A stretch of 64,000 nt of DNA from assembly GCA_963383645.1 (NCBI GenBank), contig OY726578.1, positions 23,666,388 to 23,730,387 on the forward strand, given 5' to 3'. The stretch's first letter is position 1. Each line of letters starts with the position of its first letter. The translations under genes were made by a program, and so were the position numbers. The notes beneath the pieces were generated by a model that had not been told where the DNA came from, ran no database searches, and saw only the letters and a list, made by a program, of their open reading frames with translations. Origin of the DNA: Muscardinus avellanarius. Its lineage: Eukaryota > Chordata > Mammalia > Rodentia > Gliridae. This document shows, one piece after another, positions 38,506-49,184 of this stretch.

Positions 38506-39612
38506 GGAGCGGGGCGCAGCCTGCTCGCCTGAGGTCCCCCCGCGGCGGGGCCTGAGCCCGCCTCCTGCTAGAGAGGCCCGACCCAGGGGCAGAGAGCGGG
38601 GCCTGAGGATGCGCCCGCGCCCCGGCCACCACCTCCTCGGCCCCACATGTCTGCAAACATAGCTATATATGGATAGATCGCTAGGTAGGTAGACACACAC
38701 ACGCACACACACACGCACGCAGATGGCAGAGTTCTCCAAGAGACGAGGTCTGCCCACACCGGAGGAGCTGCTGTCCCGAGTCCACGACAAGGCTGCGCTG
38801 CCCTTCACTCTGCCTTCCTGAGATAGCCCTGCTCGGCACGGGGGTCCGCACGGCCGCTGGGACAGGGCGCCAGGCCGGACCAGCTGTGCCCGATACCCCG
38901 AAGGAGGAAGACCCCTCACCTGCCACGTGGCTCTGGACCAAGGACCTCGCCGCCGCCCGGGAGCGAGGCCGGAGCAGGCACCGCACACCTCCCGGCTGCC
39001 GTGCGTCACATCCGCCCTGGCCCCGGGGCCTGGGGCCGGCACTGACCGCAGCTCCAGCCGCTCACGGCTCTTTAAAACAGCTTCAAAATATGCAGCAGAA
39101 GTCAACACGGTAAAACAAGTGGCACGATCTATCTCAAACTAGGCCAGCTGGTTTCCAGCTTTTCTTCTACCGATCTGATGTTTTATAAATTAAAACCTGA
39201 ATTTCTTTTTCTTCTCTGACATCTTCCCCCCACCCCACCCCACCCCACCCCCTTGAGCCAAATCGTGTCGTGTTTCACAAGGAAAATGCAAAAATACCGA
39301 AAATTTCCGATGCAGTCGAATATTCTTTTTTAAGATGCAGATTTTCAGGACATATATTTTGGTTTCTGGTGGTCCTTTTTGTGTCTGGCTTGCTGAGTGT
39401 AAAAAGTTGTTCCCCGGGCGACTCTGTCCCTCCGCTCCAAAGAATCCTGGGGCCGGCGAACGGCGTCCTGCGCCAGCCTCGCGGGACACGCGTTGTACAA
39501 TAACCCGCAACAGCGTCCTCTTGTTATTGCTGCGGTTTTCTGCTTTGTTTTTATTTAAGAAAAAAAATAAATGTGATGTATTAAAAATAAAAGGCTCTTC
39601 ACCTAGGAGGGA
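38506..39612 (+). other. GNAZ: GNAZ 3' UTR
   Basis: Noncoding sequence after the GNAZ stop. It holds a short ACAC/ACGC tract (38,692-38,720), a C-rich pentamer run (39,226-39,252) and an AT-rich 3' part without SINEs. The end is placed after the tandem AATAAA signals at 39,566 and 39,586. A further AATAAA at 39,991 could give a longer form. Confidence 0.7.
39566..39591 (+). terminator. GNAZ: GNAZ polyadenylation signals (tandem AATAAA)
   Basis: Two AATAAA hexamers, at 39,566-39,571 and 39,586-39,591, stand in an AT-rich end of the UTR. Weaker candidates are ATTAAA at 39,189-39,194 and AATAAA at 39,991-39,996. Confidence 0.65.
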
Positions 39613-40162
39613 ATTAAAGATAGCCAAATGTCTCGGTATTTAAAGCGTAAGTTATCCGTGGCTCTGCTGGGCGAAGGAGGGAGCCGAGTCCCGCACACCC
39701 GCGCCTGGAGCCGCTACTCCTGTGAAGGCCAGCCAGCCTGTGGCCTGAGGGCGGCCCTGCCAGGCCCTGCCTGGGGCTGGGGGCTCCCACCTCGAAAGGA
39801 CCTTGACCCAGGGCCCGTGTACACAGGACAGGTGCCGCGGGGTGGGGGTCGTGGAGCCCTCGCCAAACCCGCCCTTTAACCCTTTTCTCGGTACCCACCC
39901 ATCCAGGGCCAGGGTGCGGAAGCCCAGCAGAGATGTACGGAGAGAGCGGAGCTGGTGACCTTACGAAAGTCAGATTGTCTGCTTTAAGAAAATAAAGTAC
40001 CGTAAATGGAGCAGAGCTCGTCCCAGTGTGCTGTGTGCGTGGCTAGACTTGGTACTGTCTCGGGCAGCTAGGGTCACCTTCTGCACCGAGCCGCCTCCCT
40101 CCCCCGCCAGGCCCCGGCCCCGCACATTTACGGGAACTTATTTTGCCGTGTGGAGCCGGGGT
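39613..40162. other. Unique sequence downstream of GNAZ
   Basis: No repeat or exon is recognisable. It includes the alternative AATAAA at 39,991 and is otherwise intronic to RSPH14. Confidence 0.5.
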
Positions 40163-41003
40163 TGGAAGGTAGGGCCCCCCACCACCAGGCAAGCTCTCTA
40201 CCCCGAGCCACACCCCAGCCCTAGGTAAAATCTTTTCTTCTCTCTTTGGACTGGAGGTTGAAGCCAGAGGTACCTCGGAGTCACACTCCAGCCTTATTTA
40301 TTTGTTTATTTAGTTTATTTATTTATTTGGTACTTAGGATTGAGTCTAGGGCTGGTCTACCTCTCAGCTATACCCCTATCCCTTTTTTTTTTTTTTTTTT
40401 GTACTGGAGGTTGAACCCAAAGGTACTCTACCTCTGAGCTCCACCCCCCAGCCCTACTTAATTTATTTATTTTATTTTATTTTTTTTTTTTGGTGGTACT
40501 GGGGTTCCTGGAAGCCCTTCTACCTCCAGGCTACACTCCCAGACCTATTTTTACATTTTTATTTGGAAGCAGGGTCTCCTAAGCCAGCGCGCGCGGCTGG
40601 CTTCGAACCTGCATGATCCTCCTGTCTCTGCCTCCCAAGCGCAGGGATTACAAGCGTGCGCCACCACGCCCGGCTTTAATTAATTGATTTTGTGTGTGTG
40701 TGTGTGGTATTGGGGATGGAACCCAGGGGCATTCTACATCTGTGTTACACCCCCAGCCCTATTTTTTAGTTTGTTTTTGAAACAGGGTCTCACTGAGTTG
40801 CAAAGGGCCTCACTAAGTAGCTGAGGCGGTCCGTGAACCATGATCTTCCTGTCTCAGCCTCCCAAATGCTGGGATTACAAGCCTAATTTTTTTTTAAACA
40901 CAGCCTTGCTAAATTGCTGAGGCTGGCCTTGAACCTGCGATCCTCTTCCCCCAGCCTCCCAAGTACTGGGATCATAGACACGTGCCCCCACACGTTTGGC
41001 TTC
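40163..41003 (-). repeat. Antisense SINE pile-up
   Basis: Several ID remnants with T/TTTA tails (40,163-40,480) precede a nearly perfect copy of the 'gtactggggttcctggaagc' subfamily (40,481-40,677). A copy of the standard type (40,690-40,885) and a B1 half (40,886-40,990) follow. A short GT run lies at about 40,692-40,706. Confidence 0.87.
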
Positions 41004-41049
41004 ATAGCTTCTTTCTTCGGAGGCTGTTGTTGACATTCATTCAAAATGG

Positions 41050-41195
41050 CTGTACGTTAGACAGGCACGGTCCTGCATGTCTTTAATCCCAGTCCTCGGG
41101 AGTTTGGGACAAGAGGATCCACGGTTTGAGGCTGGTGCCGTAACTTGGCAAGACCTTGGAGGTCGAACGCCCCATTCCCAGAACTAAGAAAAAAG
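41050..41195 (+). repeat. B1-dID-like SINE, decayed
   Basis: Sense fragment: tgcatgtctttaatcccagt, gatccacggtttgaggc, then a mutated ID half ending ccccattcccagaac. Confidence 0.65.
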
Positions 41196-41996
41196 AAACC
41201 AAGGGAATGTCTTCACCAAGCGGCCGCTTCGCGTGGGACACAGTGCTGAACTCTGGAGAAATTATTTGACACCATCGGCATCTGCAAGCCTCCTGTGGTG
41301 ACCCGTTCAGAGGTGTGGAAGGCACCGAAGGTCACCCCAGCCTGGCTCAGGGGTTTCCCCAGCCCAAGGCGAGGCCCGCTCCCCAGGAGGAGCAGAGGTT
41401 CCGAGGACGGCTGATGCCTTCGCCCGCAGGCCTGGCCCTGTCCCCAGCCGGAGGGACAGGAGCCCGCGGGGTACAAGGAGCCACCCTGCGGCCTCCTGGA
41501 AGCAACGGCTCCAGCAAAGCCCTGAGGGAGGGACAGCAGACGGACACACGGACACACACTCTAACATGTACACTCAGACACCGCAGACCTGGTGCTAGGG
41601 CTGCCCTGTCCCCAGGAATCCCCTTGACACCTTCCCGGGTCCCCGATGGCAGCGCCCAGCAGCTGGCCCTGGTTTAAGAAGCAGTAGCCGGCGCCGCCAC
41701 ATCGCAGAGACTTCGCCTCTGCTCTTAATACCAGCTGTGCAAGAGAGCGGCAGTCTCCGCCCCGGCATCTTTAACCCGAGAATACGCCAAGGGACAAGAG
41801 AAGGCGCCGGCTGCCTTTCCCCAGGCGCGTGGGCTCGGGGAGGCCTTCCTCCGGGTCCCAGCCCACTTGCGCGGCGCCCGCGGGTCCCCACAGGCGACAG
41901 GGGAGCCCCAGATCCCAGCCCTGTGCTGGGCTCCGTGTGGGAACCCCGCTCGCCTGTGCCGGCCCTTCCCTCCCGCGGCACTTCTTGCTCTGCTTT
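41196..41996. other. Gene-free unique stretch
   Basis: GC-rich DNA in the RSPH14 intron; nothing recognisable. Confidence 0.45.
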
Positions 41997-42480
41997 TTAT
42001 TTTATTATTGTTGTTGTTATTATTATTATTACTACTTTTGTTATTATTATTATTTTCCTTTTTTTGCAGTACGGGGACAGAACCCAGGGGCATTCTACCC
42101 CCCAGCTACACCCCCAGGCCTATTTTGTTTTCTTTATTTTGAAACAGGGTTACACTGAGTTGCAAAGGGCCTTGCTAAATAGTAGGAGAGGCTGTGTGTG
42201 AACCACGATCCTCCTGTCTCAGCCTCCCAAATGCTGGGATTACAAGTGTGCGCCACCATGCCTGGCATAATACTATTATTTTCATACTGGGAATTGAACT
42301 CAGGGGTCTTCTACTCTGAGCTACGCCCCCAGCCCTATTTTTTATTCTTTATTTTGAAACAGGGTCTCACTAGGTTGCAGAGGGCCTCGCTAAGTAGCTG
42401 AGGTTGGCTGCCAGCTGCGATCCTCCTGTCTCCGCCTCCCAGAGGCTGGAATTACAAGGCACAGGTCACCCCACCCAGCT
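41997..42480 (-). repeat. Two antisense SINEs with a (TTATT)-rich tail
   Basis: An expanded TTATTATT tail (41,997-42,058) is followed by a full copy (42,066-42,268) and a second full copy (42,280-42,480), both antisense. Confidence 0.9.
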
Positions 42481-43690
42481 CCTTCAAGGGTGAACCCTTG
42501 ACCCACTTCCCCCCAAAGCACGTGTGGGCTAGGCAGGTCCAGGAAAGGTCTAGAAGGTCACACACGCACAGACAGCCTTCGCCAGGGGAAGGGGTGCTAG
42601 GGACTTGCGGACAAGCTGCCTAGGACGGCTGAAGGGGAGGAGCCGGGTCCACCAGACTGGCCCACCCGCTGCTGCTGCCTGCGACCAGCCCCCCTGTCCC
42701 AGCACGCGTAGCCCCAGCCCCCACTCCACACCGCCATGGGCTCCCCAGAAGAGATTGCCACCCACCCCTGGGGCCTGGGTGGGACGGCGGGGGCAATGAC
42801 AGCGGCCATACTAATCCCAGCCCCCACCAGCAACAGCGCGCTGGTCCCACATGGCTGGGAAGCCGAGCATACTGATTCTGACCGCAAGAGGGCTCCCCTT
42901 CCCGGCCCGCACTGTGAGGACGGCTGGAGCCCCCGGAGCCCGCTGCACCACCGACCAGGCGAGATGGATCCGCACAGACGGGTGAGCCCAGCCGGCCCAG
43001 GGCAGGTCCCAGGCCGCACCCTGAGGAGAGGGCCACGCCCAGGCTGGTGGCCTCAGCCTACCCAGAGGAAGGCGCCTGCCAAGGGACTGAGATGCTCGCT
43101 GCCCGGCCCAGGCCGGCTCCTGCTCCTGGGAAGGCTGGGCTCTGTGGTCATTCCATTTGGAACGGGGCCCCCAGAAACTTCGTGCAAAAGGCTGAGAACG
43201 GTCATGGCCCGGCCAGTGGCCCTCCTGTTGCAAGGGGCAGGTGAGTGGTGAGCGGCCAGGGGTTGCGCTGCCCCGTGGGGACCAAGCAAGCAGTGTTCCT
43301 GCTAGGGGGCAGGTGGGGGAGGAGCTAGATGGTGGGATGAGGAGGATCCTGGGCCTGGCTCAGCCGGCCCTAGGGGAGGGGAGGGAAGGGGAGGAAGGCC
43401 AGCTGCCCCTCTGCCCGCCCGGGGGTCTAGGCCAGGCTGAGCAGGGGCTGCTGGGCCACCACACGTCAGATAGGTGTTGGGCAGCTGCTAAGGGGGATGG
43501 GGGCAGCATTGCTGGGGGGCTGCTTAAGTTCTCCAGCAGCCCCTGTGCCTGCCGGGAGAAGCGGCCTGCTCCTAGGGTGTCGGCCGGCCCTGGACACACC
43601 TGCTCCCAGATTTCCCTCTAGCCTAGATGGTGGGCCCCAGGGGTGTTCCCCGCACCTCAAAATGTCTAGGACCAAAATGGCCGCAGTAGC
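42481..43690. other. Gene-free unique stretch
   Basis: GC-rich RSPH14 intron sequence. Open frames are present but show no similarity I recognise. Confidence 0.45.
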
Positions 43691-43691
43691 C

Positions 43692-44092
43692 AAACATGGA
43701 GGCGCAGGCCTATGATCCCGGTACTTGGGAGGCTGAGATAGAAGGGTCGCAGGTTGGAGGCCAGCCCCAGCAAGTTAGCAAGACCCTGTTGCAAAATTAA
43801 AAAAAATAGAGCTGGGGCTGGGCGTTGGTGGTGCACCCCTGTAACCCCAGCATTTGGGAGGCTGAGACAGAAGGATTGTGGCCTCGGTTACTTAGTGAGG
43901 CCCTTTGCAACTCAGTGAGACCCTGTTTCAAATTAAGGACTAAAAAATAGGACTGGGGGTGTGTGGCTCAGAGGTAGAATGCCTCTGGGTTCCATCCCCA
44001 GTACCGCAAAAAATAGAAATGAAAATAGAGCTGGGTGTGTGACTCAGAGGTAGAATGCCTTTGGGTTCAATCCCCAGCAATAGCACAAAGCA
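43692..44092 (+). repeat. Cluster of sense SINEs
   Basis: A partial copy (43,692-43,817) is followed by a full copy (43,818-44,015) and an ID-only segment (44,028-44,088, gtgactcagaggtagaatgc). Confidence 0.88.
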
Positions 44093-44702
44093 TAGCCTTG
44101 GTCCCCCGGCCCCTCCTGAGCCCCCTGCTCCTTTGGGGGATTCACAGGCGGCCCCTCTGGGCTAGGACGGGGCAGGCCTGCCCGAACCCAGGCTGCACAG
44201 GTCAGCATCGGCCGGCGGGGCAGCATCTCAGAGCCAGGCCCCGGGCAGCCACAGAAGGAAGGGCCGGCCAGGCTCACAGGTGTGCCTAGGAGGCGTTGGG
44301 GCCCTGGGGCGGCACCCCAAACTCCAGTTAAAGAAGATCCGCGATTTCAGGCCTCTCCCCAACACCTGGTCTGCTCCCCAAGCGGCCTCCTTCCTTCCTC
44401 CGCCCGCGGACTCTGGCCCTTGCCGGGCCCTCAGCCTCTCCCCCAGCATGGCCCTGAGCCCGAGCTGGGGCAACCGGCGGTACCTGCGGGGCAGCCTCCG
44501 GCCTCGGGCGCCCTCTGTTGACCACTCTGGGAACCCGCCGCGAGCCAGCGAGGATTCCGAGGGGAGTCCTGGGGTACAGCAGGGGAAACTGAGGGCTCCG
44601 GACGCAACAGAGCAAGGCCCAACACGTACTTGTTGACTGAATGAACAAGGGGCTGCGGAAATCGTAGCCAGAAAACGAACGATCCTTCAAAATAGGACAT
44701 AA
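44093..44702. other. Gene-free unique stretch
   Basis: GC-rich intron. A single CTCF-like word on the minus strand (CAACAGAGGGCGC) lies at about 44,507-44,519. Confidence 0.4.
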
Positions 44703-44938
44703 AAGCCAGGCGTGGTGGCACACACGTGTAATCCCAGCACCTGGGAGGCTGAGCTAAGAGGATCGCAGGTTCGCGGCCAGCCTCAGCGACTTGGTGAGGC
44801 AGGCCCTCGGCAACTGGGTGAGACCCTGTTTCAAAATATGGGGAAAAAAATAGGGCTGGGGGTGTAGCTCGGAAGTAGAATGCCCCAGGTTCTATCCCCA
44901 GTACCGCAATAAATAATAAATAAATAAATAAATATTAA
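44703..44938 (+). repeat. B1-dID-like SINE with (AAAT)n tail
   Basis: Sense copy from ccaggcgtggtggcacac to ttctatccccagtaccgc, with an aataaataaat tail. Confidence 0.93.
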
Positions 44939-45139
44939 AAAGAAATGGAAACACAGATCTTCCAAAGGATGGGCTGCACCTCCGCAGATCTCTGGGCAGG
45001 GAGGAGCCAGGGAAGCCAGGCAGAGGGAGGAGGGAGGAAGGAGGAGGGAGCATTTCCTTCTCACCGGTCGTGAGGGGGTTAAGCAAAGCCACCTCACAGG
45101 ACACCTGCCCAGCTGCTGGCAAGAATCTGGCCAGGGTTA

Positions 45140-45453
45140 TATTTATTTATTTATTTATTTGTTTGTTTTTGCGGGTCTGGGCATGGAACTCAGAGGCATG
45201 CTACCTCTGAATTACACCCCCTGCCCTATTTTTTATTCTTTATTTTGAAACAGGGTCTCACTGAGTTGCAGAGGGCCTCACTAAGTAGTAGCTGAGGCTG
45301 TCTGAGAAACACAATCCTCCTATCTCAGCCTCCCAAGTGCTGGGATTACAAGCCTGTGCCACCACGCCCGGCTGTTTATTTATTATTTAGGTGTTGTGGA
45401 TTGAACTTGGAGGTATTCTACCTCCAAGCTACACCCCCAGCTCTTTTTATTTT

Positions 45454-45496
<43 letters not shown>

Positions 45497-45825
45497 TTTT
45501 TGGTGGTACTGGGGTTTCTGGAAGCCCTTCTACCTCCGGGCTACACTCCCAGACCTATTTTTACATTTTTATTTGGAAACAGGGTCTCCTAAGCCAGCGC
45601 GCGTGGCTGGCTTCGAACCTGCGCGATCCTCCTGTCTCTGCCTCCCAAGCGCGGGGATTACAAGCGTGCGCCACCACGCCCGGCCTTATTTTTTATTTAT
45701 AAAATAGAGTCTCACTAATTTGCTGATGGCCTTGCTGAGTTGCTGAGGCTGGCCTCAACCCCACAATCCTCCTGTCTCAGCCTCCCAAGTACTGGGATTA
45801 CAGGTGAGTGTCACCATGCCTGCTG
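45140..45825 (-). repeat. Antisense SINE pile-up with (TTTA)n expansions
   Basis: A copy of the 'gcgggtctgggcatgg' subfamily (45,170-45,373) precedes an ID remnant (45,390-45,443). A 50-bp TTTA repeat (about 45,452-45,500) follows. A very well preserved copy of the 'gtactggggtttctggaagc' subfamily with a GCGCGCGT block (45,501-45,684) and a B1 half (45,686-45,825) complete the cluster. Confidence 0.92.
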
Positions 45826-46091
45826 TGCCCTTACTTTTTAAGGTATTTTAAATAGCAAGACCCGTTCACGTAGTTCTAAAACACATAAAACAATATTTCA
45901 CACACACACATATATAATCTACATGTAATTTATATTTGTCAGAAAATAGAAAGTCACGTATTGGAGATGTTGTCAGCAAAGTTTTGGTATTCAAGAAAGA
46001 ATGGACGGAGGGCGGGTGGGAGAGGCTCCCAGGGCCCATGGAGTCTATCTGTGATTTTTTTTTCAGACAAAATTCAACCGAAGAGGAGACG

Positions 46092-46235
46092 TGGGCCAGG
46101 CGAGGTGGCGCACGCCTGTGAGCTCAGGACTGGGGAGGCTGAGAGAGAGCAGGACCGCAGGTTCGAAGCCAGCCTCAGCAACCTAGTGGGACCCTGCTTC
46201 CAAGAGGAGGAGGAGGAGGAGAAGGGAAGAGGAGG
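46092..46235 (+). repeat. SINE B1 half with GGA-rich tail
   Basis: Sense fragment ggccaggcgaggtggcgcac to gaccctgcttcc, continuing into a gaggaggaggag run. Confidence 0.82.
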
Positions 46236-46339
46236 AACAAGAAATGTCAGAGGATGCTATGATTCGGCAAAGCTGGGTGATGGTATTCAGTGCTTATGTC
46301 ATCTCTGTGTTTCTCTGGGTAGTTTTCTAAATGTTTATT

Positions 46340-46725
46340 TATCTGTTTGTTTGTTTTGGTACTGGGGATTGAACCTAGGGGCATTCCACCTCTGAGCTGC
46401 AACCTCAGCTCATTTTATTATTTTATTTTGAAACAGGCTCTCACTAGGTTGCTGAGAGTGTTACCGAACCACTAAGGCTGGTCTCGAACCTGCGATCCTC
46501 CTGTCTCGGCCTCCCAAGCACTGGGCTTGCAGGCGTGCGCCGCGCCCGGCTCTGCCTTAACGGGCGTGCCAGAAAACCGAGCTCAATTTCTTTTCCCTTC
46601 TTCAAGACTTAAGATTCGTTCTTACCGGGCAGCTTAGCAACCTCGGCATTTAGCTGCCCACAGCCTCCTCCTGTCTCGGCCTCCCGAGCATCGGGATTAC
46701 AGGCTGCACCACCACGCCCGGCTTC
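46340..46725 (-). repeat. Antisense SINE copy and a second B1 fragment
   Basis: A full copy (46,356-46,552) and a B1 fragment (46,664-46,725) that ends at accaccacgcccggctt. Confidence 0.85.
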
Positions 46726-46758
46726 TAGGTGCCCTTAGAAATATGGATGTTATATTTA

Positions 46759-46935
46759 TTTTTTTATTTTTTATGTTTTTGGTGGTACTGGGGTTCCTGG
46801 AAGCCCTTCTACCTCTGGGCTACACTCCCAGACCTATTCTATATTTTTTTATTTGGAAACAGGGTCTCTTAAGCCAGCGCGGCTGGCTTCGAACCTGCGC
46901 GATCCTCCCGTCTCCGCCTCCCAAGCGCGGGGATT
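46759..46935 (-). repeat. 5'-truncated young SINE with 18-bp target-site duplication
   Basis: An antisense copy of the 'gtactggggttcctggaagc' subfamily lacks the final accacgcccggc part. It is flanked by the perfect direct repeat atatggatgttatattta at 46,741-46,758 and 46,936-46,953. Perfect flanks and little decay suggest a recent LINE-driven insertion. Confidence 0.95.
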
Positions 46936-46984
46936 ATATGGATGTTATATTTAACAAAAGCCTGACTTTTTCTGTGGCTGTTGA

Positions 46985-47105
46985 TAAAGGGTCTTTCTGC
47001 GTTACCCAGGCTGGGCCTGAACTCCTGGGCTCAAGCAATACTCCTGCCTCAGTTTCCCCATCGGTTAGCGGTGACTCCAGGGGCACACGCCACGGTGCCA
47101 GCTAG
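46985..47105 (-). repeat. Old monomeric B1/7SL-type SINE
   Basis: Antisense stretch with cccaggctgggcctgaactc and ctcaagcaatactcctgcc, the 7SL-type core without an ID half. It lies about 120 bp from an RSPH14 exon. Confidence 0.7.
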
Positions 47106-47225
47106 AAGGTAACTTAGCAAGGCCGACCTGCTCAGGACCGTGATGCTGAGCCGGCTCGCAGGCGGACCAGGAGGAAGGGGCCGGGGGCGCCAGGCCAGCG
47201 GCGGGCCAGGCGTGGACGCGCCTAC

Positions 47226-47344
47226 CTGCGGGCAGCTGGGCCAGGTGCTTGTAGGCCTGGTGCAGGTTGTAACGGCAGAGCGGGTCGGGGTCGCTGAGCA
47301 GGAAGGACAGGGCCAGGATGATGTCGTGCTGCAGGAAGCCGTTT
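47226..47344 (-). CDS. RSPH14: RSPH14 coding exon 3: radial spoke head protein 14, residues 101-141
   Basis: Reading on the minus strand, the acceptor is cattcctcag|aaacgg and the donor is cccgcag|gtaggc. The exon encodes (R)[18 protein letters not shown], then [21 protein letters not shown]. It enters in phase 2 (AG from the previous exon) and leaves with one base, consistent with its neighbours. The sequence matches the armadillo-like repeat region of RSPH14 (formerly RTDR1), an axonemal protein homologous to Chlamydomonas RSP14. The next exon was not found to the left edge. The intron after this exon is therefore at least 47 kb and contains GNAZ. Confidence 0.93.
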
Positions 47345-47374
47345 CTGAGGAATGGAAAGAGAACGGACTTACTG

Positions 47375-47747
47375 ATGGCTACTGGGGGTTGAACCCAGGG
47401 GCTTTCTACCCCCAGCTCCACCCCCAGCCCTTTTATTTATTATTTATTTATTTATTTAGTGGTACTGGGGACGGAACTTAGGGACATTCTACTTCCCAGC
47501 TCTACCCCCAGCCCTTTTTATTTTTTATTATTAATTATTATTATTATTATTATACTAGGCTGCCTCAGGAGGATCGCAGGTTCGAGACCAGCCTTAGCAT
47601 AATTATACTAGGGGTTGAACCCAAGGGCTTTCTGTCTCCCAGCTCCACCCCCAGCCCTTTTTATTTATTATTATTATTATTATTATTGTTATTTTGTGAT
47701 ACTGGGGCATTCTACCCCCAAGCAACACCCCCAACCCTATTTCTTAT

Positions 47748-47780
<33 letters not shown>

Positions 47781-48134
47781 GGGTCTGGGGATGAAACCCG
47801 GGGCATTTGACCTCCGAGCTACATCCCCTGCCCTATTTTTTATTCTTTATATTGAAACCGGGTCTCACTGAGTTGCAGAGGGCCTCGCTAAGTAGCTGAG
47901 GCTGTCCACAAACTGCGATCCTCCAGTCTCAGCCTCCCAAATGCTGGGATTACAAGCGTGCGCCACCACGCCCGACTCTTATTCTTTATTTTGAAACAGG
48001 GTTTCACTGAGTTGCGGAGGGCCTCACTAGGTAGCTGAGGCTGCCTGTGAACCTGCGATCCTCCTGCCTCTGCCCCCCAAGTACTGGATTACAAGTGTGC
48101 GCTACCACGCCTGGCTCCTTTTTATTTTTTTATT

Positions 48135-48184
<50 letters not shown>

Positions 48185-48375
48185 GGATTGAACCCATGGG
48201 CCTTCTACTGCTGAGCTACACCCCCAGCCTGATTTTTTTTTCTTTTCTTTTGAAACAGGGTCTGAGTCGCGGAGGGCCTCACAAAATTGCTGAGGCTGGC
48301 CATGCACCTGCGATCCTCCTGTCTCAGCCTCCCAAGTGATGGGATTACAAGGGTGCACCAACACTCCCGGCTCGT
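47375..48375 (-). repeat. Dense antisense SINE cluster
   Basis: ID remnants (47,379-47,430; 47,460-47,515; 47,605-47,660) are separated by TTA/TTTA tails. A full copy of the 'gcgggtctggggatg' subfamily (47,779-47,977) sits behind a T run of about 29 (47,750-47,778). A B1 half (47,978-48,117) and a full copy behind a (GT)20 tract (48,180-48,374) follow. Confidence 0.9.
48139..48178. repeat. (GT)n microsatellite
   Basis: Twenty uninterrupted GT units at the tail of an antisense SINE. Confidence 0.97.
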
Positions 48376-48499
48376 TTTTTTGGTCGGGTCGGTGGCCTCT
48401 GTGGGAGCAGACGAGGGTGGGCGTAGGTAGATGTCGTGTCCTGGTAGCCCCAGAAGCTGTGACTCCAACTCTTTGTGTCCACGGATTCGGATTTTTTTT

Positions 48500-48712
48500 T
48501 TTTTCAATCCTAGGGAATTGAGCCCGGGGACATTCTACCTCCAAGCTAAACCCCCATCCGCCCCTTTTATTGTGTGTGTGTATTTTAAATAGAGTCTTAC
48601 TAGATTGATGAGAGTCTCACTAAATTGCTGAGGCCGTTCTCAATTCTGTGATCCTCCCGTCTCAGCCTCCCAAGTACTGAGATTACAGGCGTGCACCACC
48701 ACGCCTGTCTTC
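48500..48712 (-). repeat. B1-dID-like SINE
   Basis: Antisense copy: ggaattgagcccggggac, ctaaacccccatcc, then the B1 half ending accaccacgcctgtc. Confidence 0.88.
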
Positions 48713-49184
48713 GGATTCTTGTTTTCCCTCCTCTAAGCCCTAGTCCCATGGCAGCAGAGGGCCGTCACCCACCTTGCCTGAACTGCAGGGGCTGAGCTGC
48801 CATCTCGCTGGGGCTCCAGAGGGACCAGGTCCTCGGCCCACCCCTCACACGGACCTCCCACTCCTCTGTCTTGCCCAGCTGGGTTGTGAGCCCTTCAGCA
48901 ACTAGCGGCTTGCCTCCAAACCTACGCATGCCTGTTATGTTTGTTGTTATAATTATGTGTCAATTAAATATTAGGTAAGCCAATTAGATGAGAACGTTTT
49001 TAAATGTTCCTTATAAAAAAAATTGTACGCTTTGCAAATACTCAAAAGTTTCTAAAATGTAGAAGTGAGGTGATTGTAGGGTTCTAGAAGGGTTTTTTTG
49101 CATGCAGATTACTTCATTAATGGCTTTCAGCCCTTGCTCTGCATGCAAAAATAAAGCCAAGTTACAAAGCAGAAAGTCGATGGG
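48713..49184. other. Unique stretch, AT-rich in its second half
   Basis: From about 48,920 the sequence becomes AT-rich (ttataattatgtgtcaatt, attaaatattaggtaagcc, gcaaatactcaaaag). It runs directly into the CTCF-motif array. I recognise no repeat family. Confidence 0.45.

Noticed and set aside
43975..44088. tRNA-like A and B boxes (and many similar places)
   Set aside because: They belong to the ID half of SINEs, and no full cloverleaf with anticodon arm can be drawn.
46601..46700. Possible extra RSPH14 exon downstream of 47,226
   Set aside because: No reading frame matches the RSPH14 continuation (AQEII... in human), and the region is SINE-derived.
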